Of a stretch of DNA of 64,000 nt, positions 1-10,000 are shown piece after piece. This DNA comes from Pinibacter soli. Its GTDB lineage: Bacteria; Bacteroidota; Bacteroidia; Chitinophagales; Chitinophagaceae. The position numbers were made by a program, and so were the translations under genes. The stretch spans positions 792,688-856,687 of the forward strand of contig NZ_JASBRG010000001.1 in the NCBI RefSeq assembly GCF_029961145.1. Reading direction: 5' to 3'. Position 1 is the stretch's first letter. Each line of letters opens with the position of its first letter. The notes below the pieces were generated by a model. The model ran no database searches, was not told where the DNA came from, and worked only from the letters and a program-made list of their open reading frames with translations.

Positions 1-410
1 CATTTGATGACGGTAACGGCGTTCCTAAACCGCCCACTGCAACTTCTCTTGATGTTGATATTGGGGTGCTTCATAATTATTATAATTGTACAGACGCTTA
101 CTTCAGGGCATTCTTCACTATTGGAGATCATGCATATGCGAAGCCTAATCCGATGACTGATGCAGACAAAGAAGGTGTGGTCGTGGTTTGGGGCGATGCA
201 TCTGGCGGTTACTGGAGCAGCCAGGCAGGCACGGGTAGTCAAACAGGAAGCACTTTCAAAATCATTAGTGTGGAAGATGCGAGAGATATTACCGGCACAC
301 TGTATCTGAAAATAAAAATGCAGTTTAGCTGCAAGATCTACAACGTAAACACCGGAGCGGCTAAGACTTTAACCAACGGAGAAATGGTGGCCTACTTCGG
401 AAAGATATAA
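1..410 (+). CDS. 3'-truncated-window gene, protein of unknown function (C-terminal part)
   Basis: The reading frame is open from the left edge of the window (codons in phase with position 3) to the TAA at 408-410, so this is the C-terminal part (about 135 residues) of a gene that begins outside the window. A GTG at 66 is internal and not a convincing start. The visible part is rich in Gly, Ser, Thr and aromatic residues and has alternating beta-strand character (VVVVWGD, LYLKIKMQF), as in many secreted Bacteroidota beta-sandwich proteins. No family is recognised. A strong terminator follows directly, so this is the last gene of its transcript. Confidence 0.75.
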   Translation, partial: FDDGNGVPKPPTATSLDVDIGVLHNYYNCTDAYFRAFFTIGDHAYAKPNPMTDADKEGVVVVWGDASGGYWSSQAGTGSQTGSTFKIISVEDARDITGTLYLKIKMQFSCKIYNVNTGAAKTLTNGEMVAYFGKI

Positions 411-433
411 TAGGTTCAAATGTTTTCTCCAAC

Positions 434-472
434 AAAAAGGAGCTGCATCAACTAATGCAGCTCCTTTTTTAA
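434..472 (+). terminator. Rho-independent terminator
   Basis: Perfect 15-bp stem (434-448 with 455-469) around a 6-nt loop, ending in a T-run. It lies 24 bp after the stop of the gene at the left edge. The arms are A-rich on the left and T-rich on the right, so the hairpin could also work for the minus-strand gene ending at 585. Confidence 0.9.
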
Positions 473-584
473 TAGGTGAAAACTCACCATTTTCCGAATA
501 TATAATTGTTTGTCTCTTCTCCGATTTTTCTATTCTGAAAACAACAACTCAGTTATAACAATAAATAAGATTGTATACAAGATT

Positions 585-2396
585 TTATACAACAGCAGCT
601 TCAGGTGCTACGATATCAATCGCTGCTAGTGCATGCTTATAATTTTCAAGTTGAGTCAATACGCTTTTTTTGATCCCTGAAAAATAGGTAGAGCCCGAAA
701 ACAGATTTTCATAATAGGCAATTCCTGCTTCGACGTTGACTTTATAGGCCTTCCATTTTTTGATCTGTAATTCAGTAACGCTCTTTAATGACGATGCCAT
801 TTCTTTTTGCAAATTATCAATGTACATTTTGAGCTCTTTCAAAAACATGTGCGGTCTATCTGTATCAGGCAAAACATTCTCATTGCCGTAAATATGTTTT
901 GTCATGGAACTCAAAGAAACTTCTTTATCGAAATAGGCAAGATTGGGACCGGGACAAATAACTACGCCTTGTTGCTGACCTTTTACCGGAACATCATTTT
1001 CCATATATGCTGAATTAGCAAGGCCCACGCAAAGACAGGATTTATCTGTAATGGCAGTTTTTCTCTCTTCATATTCCTTCGCAGAAATATCTCCGCTCAA
1101 AACATTCAACTCTGCTAATTTTATGTCCTGGTATTTTTTTGATGCGGTGCAAATACCTTGGCTATCGTATTCTTTGCTGAGTGCTAAATGTTTTTTGGGA
1201 CACGAGCTGCCTGCGATCTGCGCATCTATACGGACTTGTTTCCAATACTCATTGCTTATGCCTCTTACAGTGTTGAACGGCACACCAAGCGGAGAAATAT
1301 TACTGAGGTAAAAATCTTCTTCTTTTGCTTTTGCCATTAATTTCCTAGTTGATGCATCTACCGTTGTAGCTTCAGGCACCAGCAAAAAAGGTGATCCCCA
1401 GCCAACAGAATCCAATTGATAATGATCCAGTAAAAAGCTATGTTCTTCTGCTGTACCTACGCCGCCTTGTGCAGTAATCTTTATGCTCAAAGGCGTTGCT
1501 GGAATGGTAATATTTTTATCGTTCCATGCTTTTACAATTAAGTCGTGCATGGTTTGTATCAAGTGGGATTTCTTTTCTTTGAATTCTTCCAACACCGGAC
1601 CCATTAAAAAGCCATCTGTTGCAAAAGCATGTCCACCGCAGTTAAGCCCCGATTCAATACGAAACTCAGAAACCCAAATTCCTTTTTTTGCTAAAAAGCT
1701 ACCCTGAACCATTGCCGATCTGTAGTCACTTACTTTGATGATGATCTTCTTTTTTAACTGTCCGTTTGCATCTGGGAAGAAATCTGTGAAATTTTCTATG
1801 TAGCTGTACAAGCGAGGATTCATGCCCGCAGAAAGCACCACCGATGAATTGAGTGTGCTGTTGGCAAACCCACGCAATGCGGCATGCGCATCATTGTACA
1901 TGATGGGCAACTGCTCGTCTTTTTCAAAGTTGTCCTTATCCAGCTTTGTCATGATGTTGACATCAATCTTACCGGGATAAAGATTTTCTTCGATATAATT
2001 TTTAATGCTTTCGGCGCCATCATCTATAAAGCGCTGAATATTTTTTTTAAACTCCGAAGCATTGGGCAATGTCGCAATGTATTTTTCCAACTCCACTTTG
2101 CTGCTAGTTATCTCAGCTTTGAACGCATTGAACTTGCTCGTCACAATCACATCCATCATGTTGAGATACGCGGTGATTCTGCTTGCCCTGTAATCTTTTA
2201 TCTTCTTCGTGATCTCATTGTAAGGCAGCGTGAATTTCTGGCTATAGAAAGCACGCATTTTTTCGATCAACTCATCATCCACTATAGACACCACAGATGA
2301 AATACCAAGCGCCGCCACTTTGATGGGACTATCAATGGTAAACGCCAAACCCATTACTGGAATGTGAAATGTGTGCATCTGATTTTTATCAGTCAT
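585..2396 (-). CDS. large conserved hypothetical protein with nitronate-monooxygenase-like signature
   Basis: A 603-residue protein if started at the ATG at 2396. The frame stays open to 2492, but the extra 32 residues look non-coding and the sequence turns protein-like at MTDKNQ. Two stretches recall FMN-binding TIM-barrel enzymes of the nitronate monooxygenase/FabK group: GLNCGGHAF (about residues 250-258, compare the family's AGGH motif) and AQGGVGTAEEH (about 309-319, a phosphate-binding Gly motif). Residues about 60-170 are helical and charged. The C-terminal half has clustered cysteines (GSSCPKK, GICTAS, KSCLCVG), which could bind metal. The protein is much longer than ordinary nitronate monooxygenases (about 350 residues). 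The enzyme class is inferred from motifs only; substrate unknown. It is transcribed alone. Confidence 0.7.
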   Translation of the reverse strand: MTDKNQMHTFHIPVMGLAFTIDSPIKVAALGISSVVSIVDDELIEKMRAFYSQKFTLPYNEITKKIKDYRASRITAYLNMMDVIVTSKFNAFKAEITSSKVELEKYIATLPNASEFKKNIQRFIDDGAESIKNYIEENLYPGKIDVNIMTKLDKDNFEKDEQLPIMYNDAHAALRGFANSTLNSSVVLSAGMNPRLYSYIENFTDFFPDANGQLKKKIIIKVSDYRSAMVQGSFLAKKGIWVSEFRIESGLNCGGHAFATDGFLMGPVLEEFKEKKSHLIQTMHDLIVKAWNDKNITIPATPLSIKITAQGGVGTAEEHSFLLDHYQLDSVGWGSPFLLVPEATTVDASTRKLMAKAKEEDFYLSNISPLGVPFNTVRGISNEYWKQVRIDAQIAGSSCPKKHLALSKEYDSQGICTASKKYQDIKLAELNVLSGDISAKEYEERKTAITDKSCLCVGLANSAYMENDVPVKGQQQGVVICPGPNLAYFDKEVSLSSMTKHIYGNENVLPDTDRPHMFLKELKMYIDNLQKEMASSLKSVTELQIKKWKAYKVNVEAGIAYYENLFSGSTYFSGIKKSVLTQLENYKHALAAIDIVAPEAAVV

Positions 2397-2745
2397 AACT
2401 ATAAGATTAGAAAGTTCAATATTTGAATGGCAACCATCGAATAGGGCGCGAATTAACGAGTAAGTGCGGAAAAGTTTTATGAGCAAGGTCATAGGAAAGC
2501 GAGAGGTGGGGAAAGTGGAGAAGATTTTACACGCCCTTTAACTACTATTCGGGCAGCCACTAACATATTGCGAAAATTTTTAACAACTTCAATTTGGAGC
2601 AAGGGCGCAGAAACGCAACGCTCATAGCTACGCTTCTATCTGCGCCAGCTTAGGGATGCAGCTGAAGTTAGCGAATCGCATGTCGTTCTACTGCGGAACA
2701 TCCCGAACAGCTTCTAATTTGAAATCCTTTTTATCAGATTATCTT
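2397..2745. other. intergenic stretch with imperfect long hairpin
   Basis: No gene seen. Positions about 2584-2669 can fold into a long imperfect hairpin: AACTTC (2585-2590) with GAAGTT (2663-2668), and GGCGCAG (2604-2610) with CTGCGCC (2640-2646). It lies downstream of the PorP gene and may serve as its transcript end, although no T-run is obvious. Confidence 0.4.
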
Positions 2746-3771
2746 CTACCACACATTCTTCGGACAACTATCATCATACTTGTTGCCCAGCAAGAAGCCG
2801 ATTATAATCTCATGTGAGCCCTTACTTACTGTGTTCAGACCGGATGTGGTATGGTCATATGAATAACCTACGTTGAAAAAGTTAGAGACATTGACACCTA
2901 CCATTCCCGCATAACCATCACCGTTTCTGTAGCTGGCGCCGATCCATGCTTTGTCAAGGTATTGCAGTTTTGCATTTACATCAAACTGCACGGGGGAAGG
3001 TTTTACATATTTCACCATTACGGAAGGGATCAGGTTGAAATTTTCGCCAATGAGAAAACGATAGCCAGCTGTCGCGAAAATGTGCGGCACTGATTTACCT
3101 GTTTCTTTTCTAACTACATTATCAGAAAATGTAAGGTCTTGCGGAATGATTTGCTGTGCAGATAAGCCCACAAAATATTCGCCTGAATACAAATATAAAC
3201 CTGCGCTGAAATCAGGCTTAATGTTATTGATATTGCCCCCGTTTGCCACGGCAGGATCTATTTGCGTATTACCGAAATCAAGCATTGATGTGTTCAATCT
3301 TGTATTAACAATACCCGCGGCAAAACCCGCAGCCAGGCTTGTTCTCGGACTGATACCTATATGATAGGCGTAAGTAGCCATTGCAGAAAAACGGTTGATG
3401 GGACCTGCTTTATCGTTCACTACCTGCAAGCCAACACCGTGATGCGGTTCGGCGGCGGTATAATCCTGCCAATACGCAGTTCCCCTTGGGTTCTCACCCG
3501 GCACTTCAAATGAAGTGGCAGTGGTCCTGTAATCTTTTTTGTTGATCGGTCCTTGTATGGTAAAATAGGTTGTCACCGGTGCGCCGTCGACACCAACCCA
3601 CTGGCGCCTGTGACTTATTTTCACATCTGTATAATTTTCAATTCCCGTCAGTGCAGGATTGATGATATATTGGTTCAGGATATACTGCGTATACTGAGGT
3701 TTTTGCTGGGCAGTTGCGTTCAGCGAGGCCGCTATCCCAATTACACAAAATGTCAAAAGCTTCTTCATCAC
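2746..3771 (-). CDS. PorP/SprF-family type IX secretion membrane protein
   Basis: 341 residues with a signal peptide (about 1-22, ending TAQ) and a beta-barrel-like body. The start QQKPQYTQYILNQYIINPAL and the following RRQWVG are hallmarks of the PorP/SprF family: a short stretch saying the protein sees 'Q-Y-x-x-N-P-A' and then beta strands ending in aromatic residues. Family members sit in the outer membrane; SprF-like members are needed for export or surface attachment of specific T9SS substrates with type B C-terminal domains. Two such substrates (4018-6840 and 7082-11287) lie directly upstream on the same strand, with a 45-residue ORF between, so this is probably their dedicated partner. 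A second Met at residue 2 is an equally good start. Confidence 0.92.
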   Translation of the reverse strand: MMKKLLTFCVIGIAASLNATAQQKPQYTQYILNQYIINPALTGIENYTDVKISHRRQWVGVDGAPVTTYFTIQGPINKKDYRTTATSFEVPGENPRGTAYWQDYTAAEPHHGVGLQVVNDKAGPINRFSAMATYAYHIGISPRTSLAAGFAAGIVNTRLNTSMLDFGNTQIDPAVANGGNINNIKPDFSAGLYLYSGEYFVGLSAQQIIPQDLTFSDNVVRKETGKSVPHIFATAGYRFLIGENFNLIPSVMVKYVKPSPVQFDVNAKLQYLDKAWIGASYRNGDGYAGMVGVNVSNFFNVGYSYDHTTSGLNTVSKGSHEIIIGFLLGNKYDDSCPKNVW

Positions 3772-3804
3772 TACAGTCTTGTTTTTATTTTGAAAGTCTT
3801 GTTT

Positions 3805-3942
3805 TTACCAAGGGTTGCTTGCTTTTATTTCGGCAAGCGGGTCAAGCGCAGGTTTTGATTCATCAAGCACCACAGCGTTATTGACCTCATAATACACCTT
3901 TTCCCCGAAAACCGGATAGTTTGTTACAGATATTTTTGCCAT
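3805..3942 (-). CDS. 45-residue microprotein between T9SS substrate and PorP genes
   Basis: Complete ORF from an ATG at 3942 to a TAA at 3805; an in-frame stop lies 12 codons or fewer upstream, so it cannot extend. It begins MAKISVTNYPVFGEKVYYEV and ends ASNPW. There is no signal peptide or membrane segment. Codon use resembles the neighbours, and it ends only 33 bp before the PorP start, in line with co-transcription. I do not recognise the family. It could be a small partner of the secretion module or the remnant of a larger gene. The placement and the protein-like composition make it credible, but it has no independent support. Confidence 0.55.
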   Translation of the reverse strand: MAKISVTNYPVFGEKVYYEVNNAVVLDESKPALDPLAEIKASNPW

Positions 3943-3954
3943 AAATGCCGTTTA

Positions 3955-4019
3955 CGGGTTAGTGCTCGTTATTGGGTTGTTTACCGTCATTTTTCCACGT
4001 TCTAACAACTAACAACTTC
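3955..4019. repeat. 7-nt-periodic repeat pair (weak)
   Basis: GTT-rich left part (3955-3982) and a right part (3999-4019) with two TAACAAC units. They are only loosely complementary. This is a possible degenerate member of the phased inverted-repeat group. Confidence 0.35.
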
Positions 4020-6840
4020 ACCTCAATATTGTGACCGACCCCGTTACCGGAGCAAACCCATTGTTTAACGTAATGACATAGTAGTACGTTCCTACCGGAA
4101 GCGGACCGCCATTTACTTTTCCATCCCATGGAATGCCATACCCTTCGGATCTGTATACCAATTGTCCGTACCTGTTGTACACCTGTACCGTTGCTTTTTC
4201 ATAATCTGTGAGGTTGGCTATTTGCCAGTAGTCGTTAATGCCGTCGCCGTTAGGGCTGAATGCATTCGGCACTTTTACCGGCCTCAAAATTTTCACTGTA
4301 AGTTCATCTGTGGCTGTGCAACCGCTTTCGCCTGCGGTTGCTGTTAACACAAATGTTTGATCATGTATCGCTGTGTATGTTGGTGTAAGAATAGATGGGT
4401 TGTCCAGCAATGATGCCGGGCTCCAGCGAAAGTTGACATCTGTACTGTTGTTTGCCGTTGCTTTAAAGGTTATTTTTTCTCCTGCTGCCACGGCAAATGA
4501 CGGACCGGCGTCAATCGCCGGCTTCGCATTTACCAATACATTTTTCTGTGCCGGATCAGAAACGCAGCCTGCAGCATCTGTTACTGTAAGGCTAACGTTG
4601 TAGGCACCCGGCGCTGCAAATAGCTTTACAGGGTTTTGTTCTGTAGAAACGCTTCCATCTGCAAAATTCCAGTGCCAGCTTTTTAGGGTGCGGCTGTTGC
4701 CAACGCTTTGATCCGTGAAAATATTTTCTGTTCCCTCGCACACTATTGCCGGGTTAACTGAGAAAGCAGCTGTGGGCTTGCTGTCGAAATTGTTGAAAGT
4801 TTTTACAGTGTCTGCAGCGCATCCAACAGAATCAATGGCCAGTAATTCTGCCGAGTGATTACCTGTCGTGAAAATGTGGTCAACAGTTTTTCCCGAAGCA
4901 GTTGTGTTGTCGGAAAAAGTCCACTCCCACCTTTTAATATTTTCTTTTGTAGAAAAAACATCCTCCCCTGTGAAACGGATGTTTTCTGATGCGGTGCAGT
5001 TGTTGAACACTACATTGAAATTGGTTGAATAACCGGGCTTTACTAATACCTGATACGTTATTATTTCTGTTTGATCACAGGTGGGCACATTGGCTCCCGA
5101 AGCATACAACGGAACATCGAATGTGCCCGGTCTGGCAAATGTGTAGTAACCGGGCAGCGTGTACTTAAAATATTGGACGCCATTTACAGTAGTTGTTGCT
5201 ACAGGCTCCGGCGCATTGATCACTAAATCATTTGCCGGAGAAATAACTCCTGACAATTGGCTGAAGCGCCAACTTAACTGATCGGGTTTGTATCGCATTA
5301 ATACAGATAATTCAACGGGTGTCTTCACGCAAGTATATGCGTTCGGCTCGTCGGTTGAGCTGTATTTGTTTTTGAAAGAAGATAGTCCACTCTTGTTGCC
5401 GAACATTGTTCCCGCGTTGTAACCATATGATTCAGAACCGCCTAGCCCATAAGTAATACCAGTAAATGCAGAATCACTCTCTACTATGCATTGCGCCTGC
5501 GCTGCGTTCCATCTTTTTATCACAACACTATAGCCCGGGTAATTCGGATGGTCATACAAATCATCATAGCCGCCGTTTGCGCCATCTATTTTTAATGTAG
5601 GCAAACCACCGTTTGGTATAATGAGGGAAAGGTAATTGACATTAATATTTTGCTTGTTGTTTCTGAGAAAATTGATGTGGGCAATTGACTGTTCGAGCGG
5701 GCTTATATAGATCATTTCCGGGTCGCCGTCTCCGGTGTAACCGCAGGCATTTATCGAAGGAAGATATTGCGCCAGCATTACCGGCTGATCTGCCTGGATA
5801 TAATCTGCGGTATTACTTTGATATTCGTAGTAGTTGCCATTAATGCCAAATAGACGTTGTCCATTTTTTGTTACAACCGTAGCGGGATCTTTTACTATTA
5901 TTCTAAACACATTGAGGTTGTGCTGTTTTGGAGCATTGTCCACGCAGCTTGGCGCCGTAAGATATTGTTTGCCCCATGCATTATAGGGAAACAATTGCTG
6001 CATCAAATTATCACCTGTTCCATTAAATCCTGTGCAGGCAATTTGCGTTTGACTGCTTCCCGAAAAAACGCCAATTGGATGACATGGCTCTACACCGCTG
6101 CTAATAGAAGTTACACTTGTGCCGGTAAGATCAAGGCTCGCTTCATTATCTTTTGCGGCGCCGAGAATTTGATAGACCTGTCCTTTTTGCAGATCTACTT
6201 CAAAAGGCACGTTTGCCACATGGCCGTTGCGTGTTGCTACAGAAGGCACAATGTGAATACGAGTATTGTTTTCTTTTGCTATCACATACATCCACGAAAA
6301 GCAGTCTTTGCTCGCACCATAAGTAGCGGAAAAAAATTGCCGGGTGTTCAGCGACATATAGGAGTTGCCCCATGCTTCCACAGGTATCAACATAGATGCA
6401 CCTGAATTGTCTTTTGAAAAGATGTGTGCATAAGCGACTATCGGGGTGGTGCTTTCAATGTGAATCCCTTTCGTAAACAATCCTTCGGAGCCGCTGCCAC
6501 CAAAGCCCGGAGGCGCTGTGTACAATCTTGCATCAATAGGAGAAGAAGGCGTTGAGAAAACGCCTTTCGGAATCAGATCGCTTGCCACAATACTTTTTAC
6601 GGGAACGGTATACGTTTTCGTGTACGCTGTACCGTTAATAGAAACGGTAACAATGGCATCTTGTTCCGCACTGAAATAGAGAATCATTTCCTGCGAATTG
6701 TCTTTGCCTGGTTCCATAAGCTGGTTGTGCCCGTAACCTACCCAAAACTCCTTTCCTTTGTTGGAAAGAGTTTGAGTAAAAGCCCACCCATTATGTAACA
6801 GCACAAAAGCCATTATTACTATTTTTACTCTAATATGCAT
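4018..6840 (-). CDS. secreted IgGFc-binding-like / PKD protein with T9SS type B (gliding-motility-associated) C-terminal domain
   Basis: 940 residues with a signal peptide (about 1-22). The N-terminal region (about 25-460) opens with NKGKEFWVGYGHN and matches the IgGFc-binding protein N-terminal domain type. The middle carries at least two PKD-like domains (about 640-770; W-x-W-x-F-x-D-G and the DAAGC strand). The last ~90 residues (VPNAFSPNGDGIND ... GTYYYVITL) are a classic gliding-motility-associated C-terminal domain, the type B signal for T9SS export and surface attachment. It is a clear shorter paralog of the protein at 7082-11287. The microprotein and PorP genes follow on the same strand. 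The likely role is surface adhesion or a structural surface protein; the ligand is not inferable. Confidence 0.92.
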   Translation of the reverse strand: MHIRVKIVIMAFVLLHNGWAFTQTLSNKGKEFWVGYGHNQLMEPGKDNSQEMILYFSAEQDAIVTVSINGTAYTKTYTVPVKSIVASDLIPKGVFSTPSSPIDARLYTAPPGFGGSGSEGLFTKGIHIESTTPIVAYAHIFSKDNSGASMLIPVEAWGNSYMSLNTRQFFSATYGASKDCFSWMYVIAKENNTRIHIVPSVATRNGHVANVPFEVDLQKGQVYQILGAAKDNEASLDLTGTSVTSISSGVEPCHPIGVFSGSSQTQIACTGFNGTGDNLMQQLFPYNAWGKQYLTAPSCVDNAPKQHNLNVFRIIVKDPATVVTKNGQRLFGINGNYYEYQSNTADYIQADQPVMLAQYLPSINACGYTGDGDPEMIYISPLEQSIAHINFLRNNKQNINVNYLSLIIPNGGLPTLKIDGANGGYDDLYDHPNYPGYSVVIKRWNAAQAQCIVESDSAFTGITYGLGGSESYGYNAGTMFGNKSGLSSFKNKYSSTDEPNAYTCVKTPVELSVLMRYKPDQLSWRFSQLSGVISPANDLVINAPEPVATTTVNGVQYFKYTLPGYYTFARPGTFDVPLYASGANVPTCDQTEIITYQVLVKPGYSTNFNVVFNNCTASENIRFTGEDVFSTKENIKRWEWTFSDNTTASGKTVDHIFTTGNHSAELLAIDSVGCAADTVKTFNNFDSKPTAAFSVNPAIVCEGTENIFTDQSVGNSRTLKSWHWNFADGSVSTEQNPVKLFAAPGAYNVSLTVTDAAGCVSDPAQKNVLVNAKPAIDAGPSFAVAAGEKITFKATANNSTDVNFRWSPASLLDNPSILTPTYTAIHDQTFVLTATAGESGCTATDELTVKILRPVKVPNAFSPNGDGINDYWQIANLTDYEKATVQVYNRYGQLVYRSEGYGIPWDGKVNGGPLPVGTYYYVITLNNGFAPVTGSVTILR

Positions 6841-6855
6841 GTGCCGGACAAGCCG

Positions 6856-6926
6856 GAATTAAGAATTAAGAATTAGGAATTAAGAATGCCTTTGTTCAGC
6901 ATTGCAAACAATTCACTTAATTCCTG
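6856..6926. repeat. 7-nt-periodic inverted repeat (GAATTAA units)
   Basis: Four and a half GAATTAA-type units in phase (6856-6887), then a shorter, degenerate complementary part (6908-6926). It lies just upstream of the start at 6840. Confidence 0.6.
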
Positions 6927-6953
6927 TTTGTCGAAAAACAACTTCTTTCCTAA

Positions 6954-7081
6954 TTGAAAATTGAAAGTTGAAAATGAGCAACAGTTATTAGTTTATAGTT
7001 GTTGGTCGTTAGGCTTCAACTTCGAATAATTGTTATTAAGGTCTGATAACCATCAACTAATTTTCAACTTTCAATTTTCAA
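6954..7081. repeat. hyphenated inverted repeat, arms of three 7-nt TTGAAAA units
   Basis: Left arm 6954-6974 (TTGAAAA, TTGAAAG, TTGAAAA) and right arm 7061-7081 are perfect 21-bp reverse complements. The 86-nt spacer also contains 7-nt-phased AGTT units (about 6982-7015). The right arm touches the stop codon of the gene ending at 7082. Confidence 0.85.
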
Positions 7082-10000
7082 CTATCTTATAATCGTCACC
7101 GAACCCGTCATTGCCGGTTCGCCTTGCTTTACATTGATCACATAGTAGTAAGTTCCCACCGGCAGCGAGGCTCCGTTCATTCTTCCATCCCATGGTACTG
7201 TGTAGCCATGAGAAGAATATACTTTCTGTCCGTACCTGTTAAACACATTCACTGTGCAATCCACGTAATCGGCGAGGTTCTTAATGTTCCATGTGTCGTT
7301 GATGCCATCACCATTTGGAGAAAATACATTCGGCACTTTTACGGGCCTCAGGATTTTCACCAGCATTTCATCTGTTGCTGTACACACGCCATCTTTATCT
7401 GTTGCCGTCAACACAAATATTTGATCTTGTATCACGTAGTATGATGGGTTCAGAATGTTGGGATTGTTCAGCAAAGAAGCAGGTGCCCAACTATAGCTTA
7501 ACTGGCTCGCGTTTTGAGCTGTCGCCTTTAATATGACAGATGTATTTTCTTCTGCCGCAAGATCCGGACCTGCATTGATCACAGGTTTAATGCGCACTGT
7601 CACGTTATCATCAGCTGTGCCGCCAGTTGCACTACAACCGTTTTTATCTGTTACCGTTAATGACACGGCGTAGGTGCCAAACTTGTTGTACAGCTTGCCT
7701 GGGTTTTGCACGGACGAGTTAGTTCCATCACCAAAGCTCCAGTTCCACCCCGCGATAGCTGCACCTGCAGAAGTGCTCTTATCGCTGAATTGCACAGTTA
7801 CTCCTTCACAAGGGCCTTTGTCGGAAATATCAAACGCTACAACCGGCTTTGGCTTGAAAACGTTGGTCGTTAATTGCTGGCTCGCATTTGCAAAACAACC
7901 GAATGCAGAAGTTGTCTTCAGTGTTACGGTGTATGCTTGTTGCGCCGCATACACGTGCGTTGGGCTTTGGGCAACAGAGTTACCGCCATCACCAAACTGC
8001 CAGTCATACGTCAATGTGCCCGGCTCTGTGTTGGTGCTTTTGTTAGTGAACACAGCATCACCACCCGGCATACAGATGGCCGTTGGCAAATCAAACGCTG
8101 CGGTTGGCAGTACATGCACGTTAACCGGTTTTGTAGACACAGGGCTTACACAACCATCTTTGCTCGTAACTTTTAAAGTAACGGAATATGATTTTGCGGT
8201 CGCAAATGTTTTATCAAAAGGATTACCGTTTGTATAAGTTACATCAGGGTTGCCATCACCAAAGTTCCATGTCCATGATTGGATGGCAGCAGCTGGGTCT
8301 GCAGCTGTATTGATAGTTGACTGATCAGTAAAAGTGGATTTATCTCCAAAGCAAACATCGGCCAATGTTGTAAATGCAGCCTGTGGCACCGGTCTTACGA
8401 AGATAGCATTCGTGGCAGAATCTGTACAGCCATTGTCAGAACCATAGATGTACCAGACGTCATGCTTACCTGCAGTTGTTGAAGATGGCGTAAAGTTGCC
8501 AGATGCATCTGTTGCATCTCCTTTATAATAACCCTTACCTGTTACTCCATTGGTAACAGTTGCGAATGCAACAGACACTGTTCCTTTCGTATTCAGGCAA
8601 ACAGCCGGCGGCACAATCGGGTCGAACCTGATAATTGGCTTTGGCTGGAAGCTGGCGTCCCATGAAGTATCGCTCACACAACCTTTTGCAGAAGTTGCGC
8701 TGAATAACAATTTATACACTGCAGGGTTCGCATATATATGTGATGCGTTTGCCGTGGTTGCGGTATTTGGGTTGGCAGGCGTTGAAGCCGCATCGCCAAA
8801 ATTCCACAGGTATGCGGAGATTGCCTGGTTATCACTTGTAGTTACATTGCCCGTAAAATTGATGAGGCCGTCATCAGGTCTGCAGCCTTTTGGATACGCA
8901 ACGTTTAGTTTTGGTTTACCATAAATAGTGATCACTTTGGTGGCTGTATCGCTCATGCAGTTATCGGTGATCTTAGCCACGTGCTTGATGGTTACCGTGC
9001 CGGCATTTTTGTAAGCGTGTGATGTTGCGTTGCCATTTGTTGTTAATGTAGAATCAACGCCATCACCGTAGCTCCAGTAATATGATTGAGCGGTAACAGC
9101 CGTATTCTCGCTGATGCTTAACTGTGTTTGCTCGCAACTAACAGCGGATACTGTAAAATCAGGAACTGCGGGCTTGCCCCCAATTACAAATGTTTTGGTG
9201 GTGTCTGCAGCACATCCCACATTATCTATAGCCAATAGTTCTGCGCTGTTTTTTCCGGCATTGAATGTGAGCGATTGTGTTTTTCCTGTACCTGTTAATG
9301 GCGTCGTGCCGTTCAGGAAGTTCCATTGCCATGTCTGTATGGTGGTGCCGTCAGTAAATTTATCTTTGGCTGTAAAGTTCACCAGTTTGCTATTGGCGCA
9401 CTTGTCGTCAAACACAATGTCGAAATCCGTTTGCAACGCACCTTTCACCGTCACTTCATAAAAAATCGGCTCTGTGTTATCGCAGGCTTCTACACCCGGC
9501 GCCGAGGCAAATACAGGAAGATCGTAAGTGCCTGGTTTTGTAAATTTATATATACCAGGCAATTTATACCTGTAGTAAGGAACGCCCCAAACCATTACCA
9601 CGCCTGAATCCTGCGGCGACAAAATAACTGTATCTTTTGCAGGCGTCATTACACCAGACATCGAACTCAGGTTCCAAAGTATTTTACTTGGTTTGTAACG
9701 GATCAAAACCGACAGTTCTACAGGTGTATTGGCACAGGTAACTGAACTTGTAGAATCCGGCATTTTGCCATACTGGTTCTTTACAAAAGGCAAACCGCTG
9801 AGGTTATTGATATACGTTCCAACATTATAAGCGTAGCTTTGGTAACTGGCAAGTCCGTAGGTAATCGCGTTAAACGCCGAATCACTCTGCACAGTACATT
9901 GGCGCGGCGGCCTGGGATCATCATTTGACTTTGTATCCCAGCATCTCACAACCACCGAATAACCCGGAAGATTTGGGTTGGGATAAATATTGGTATTTGA

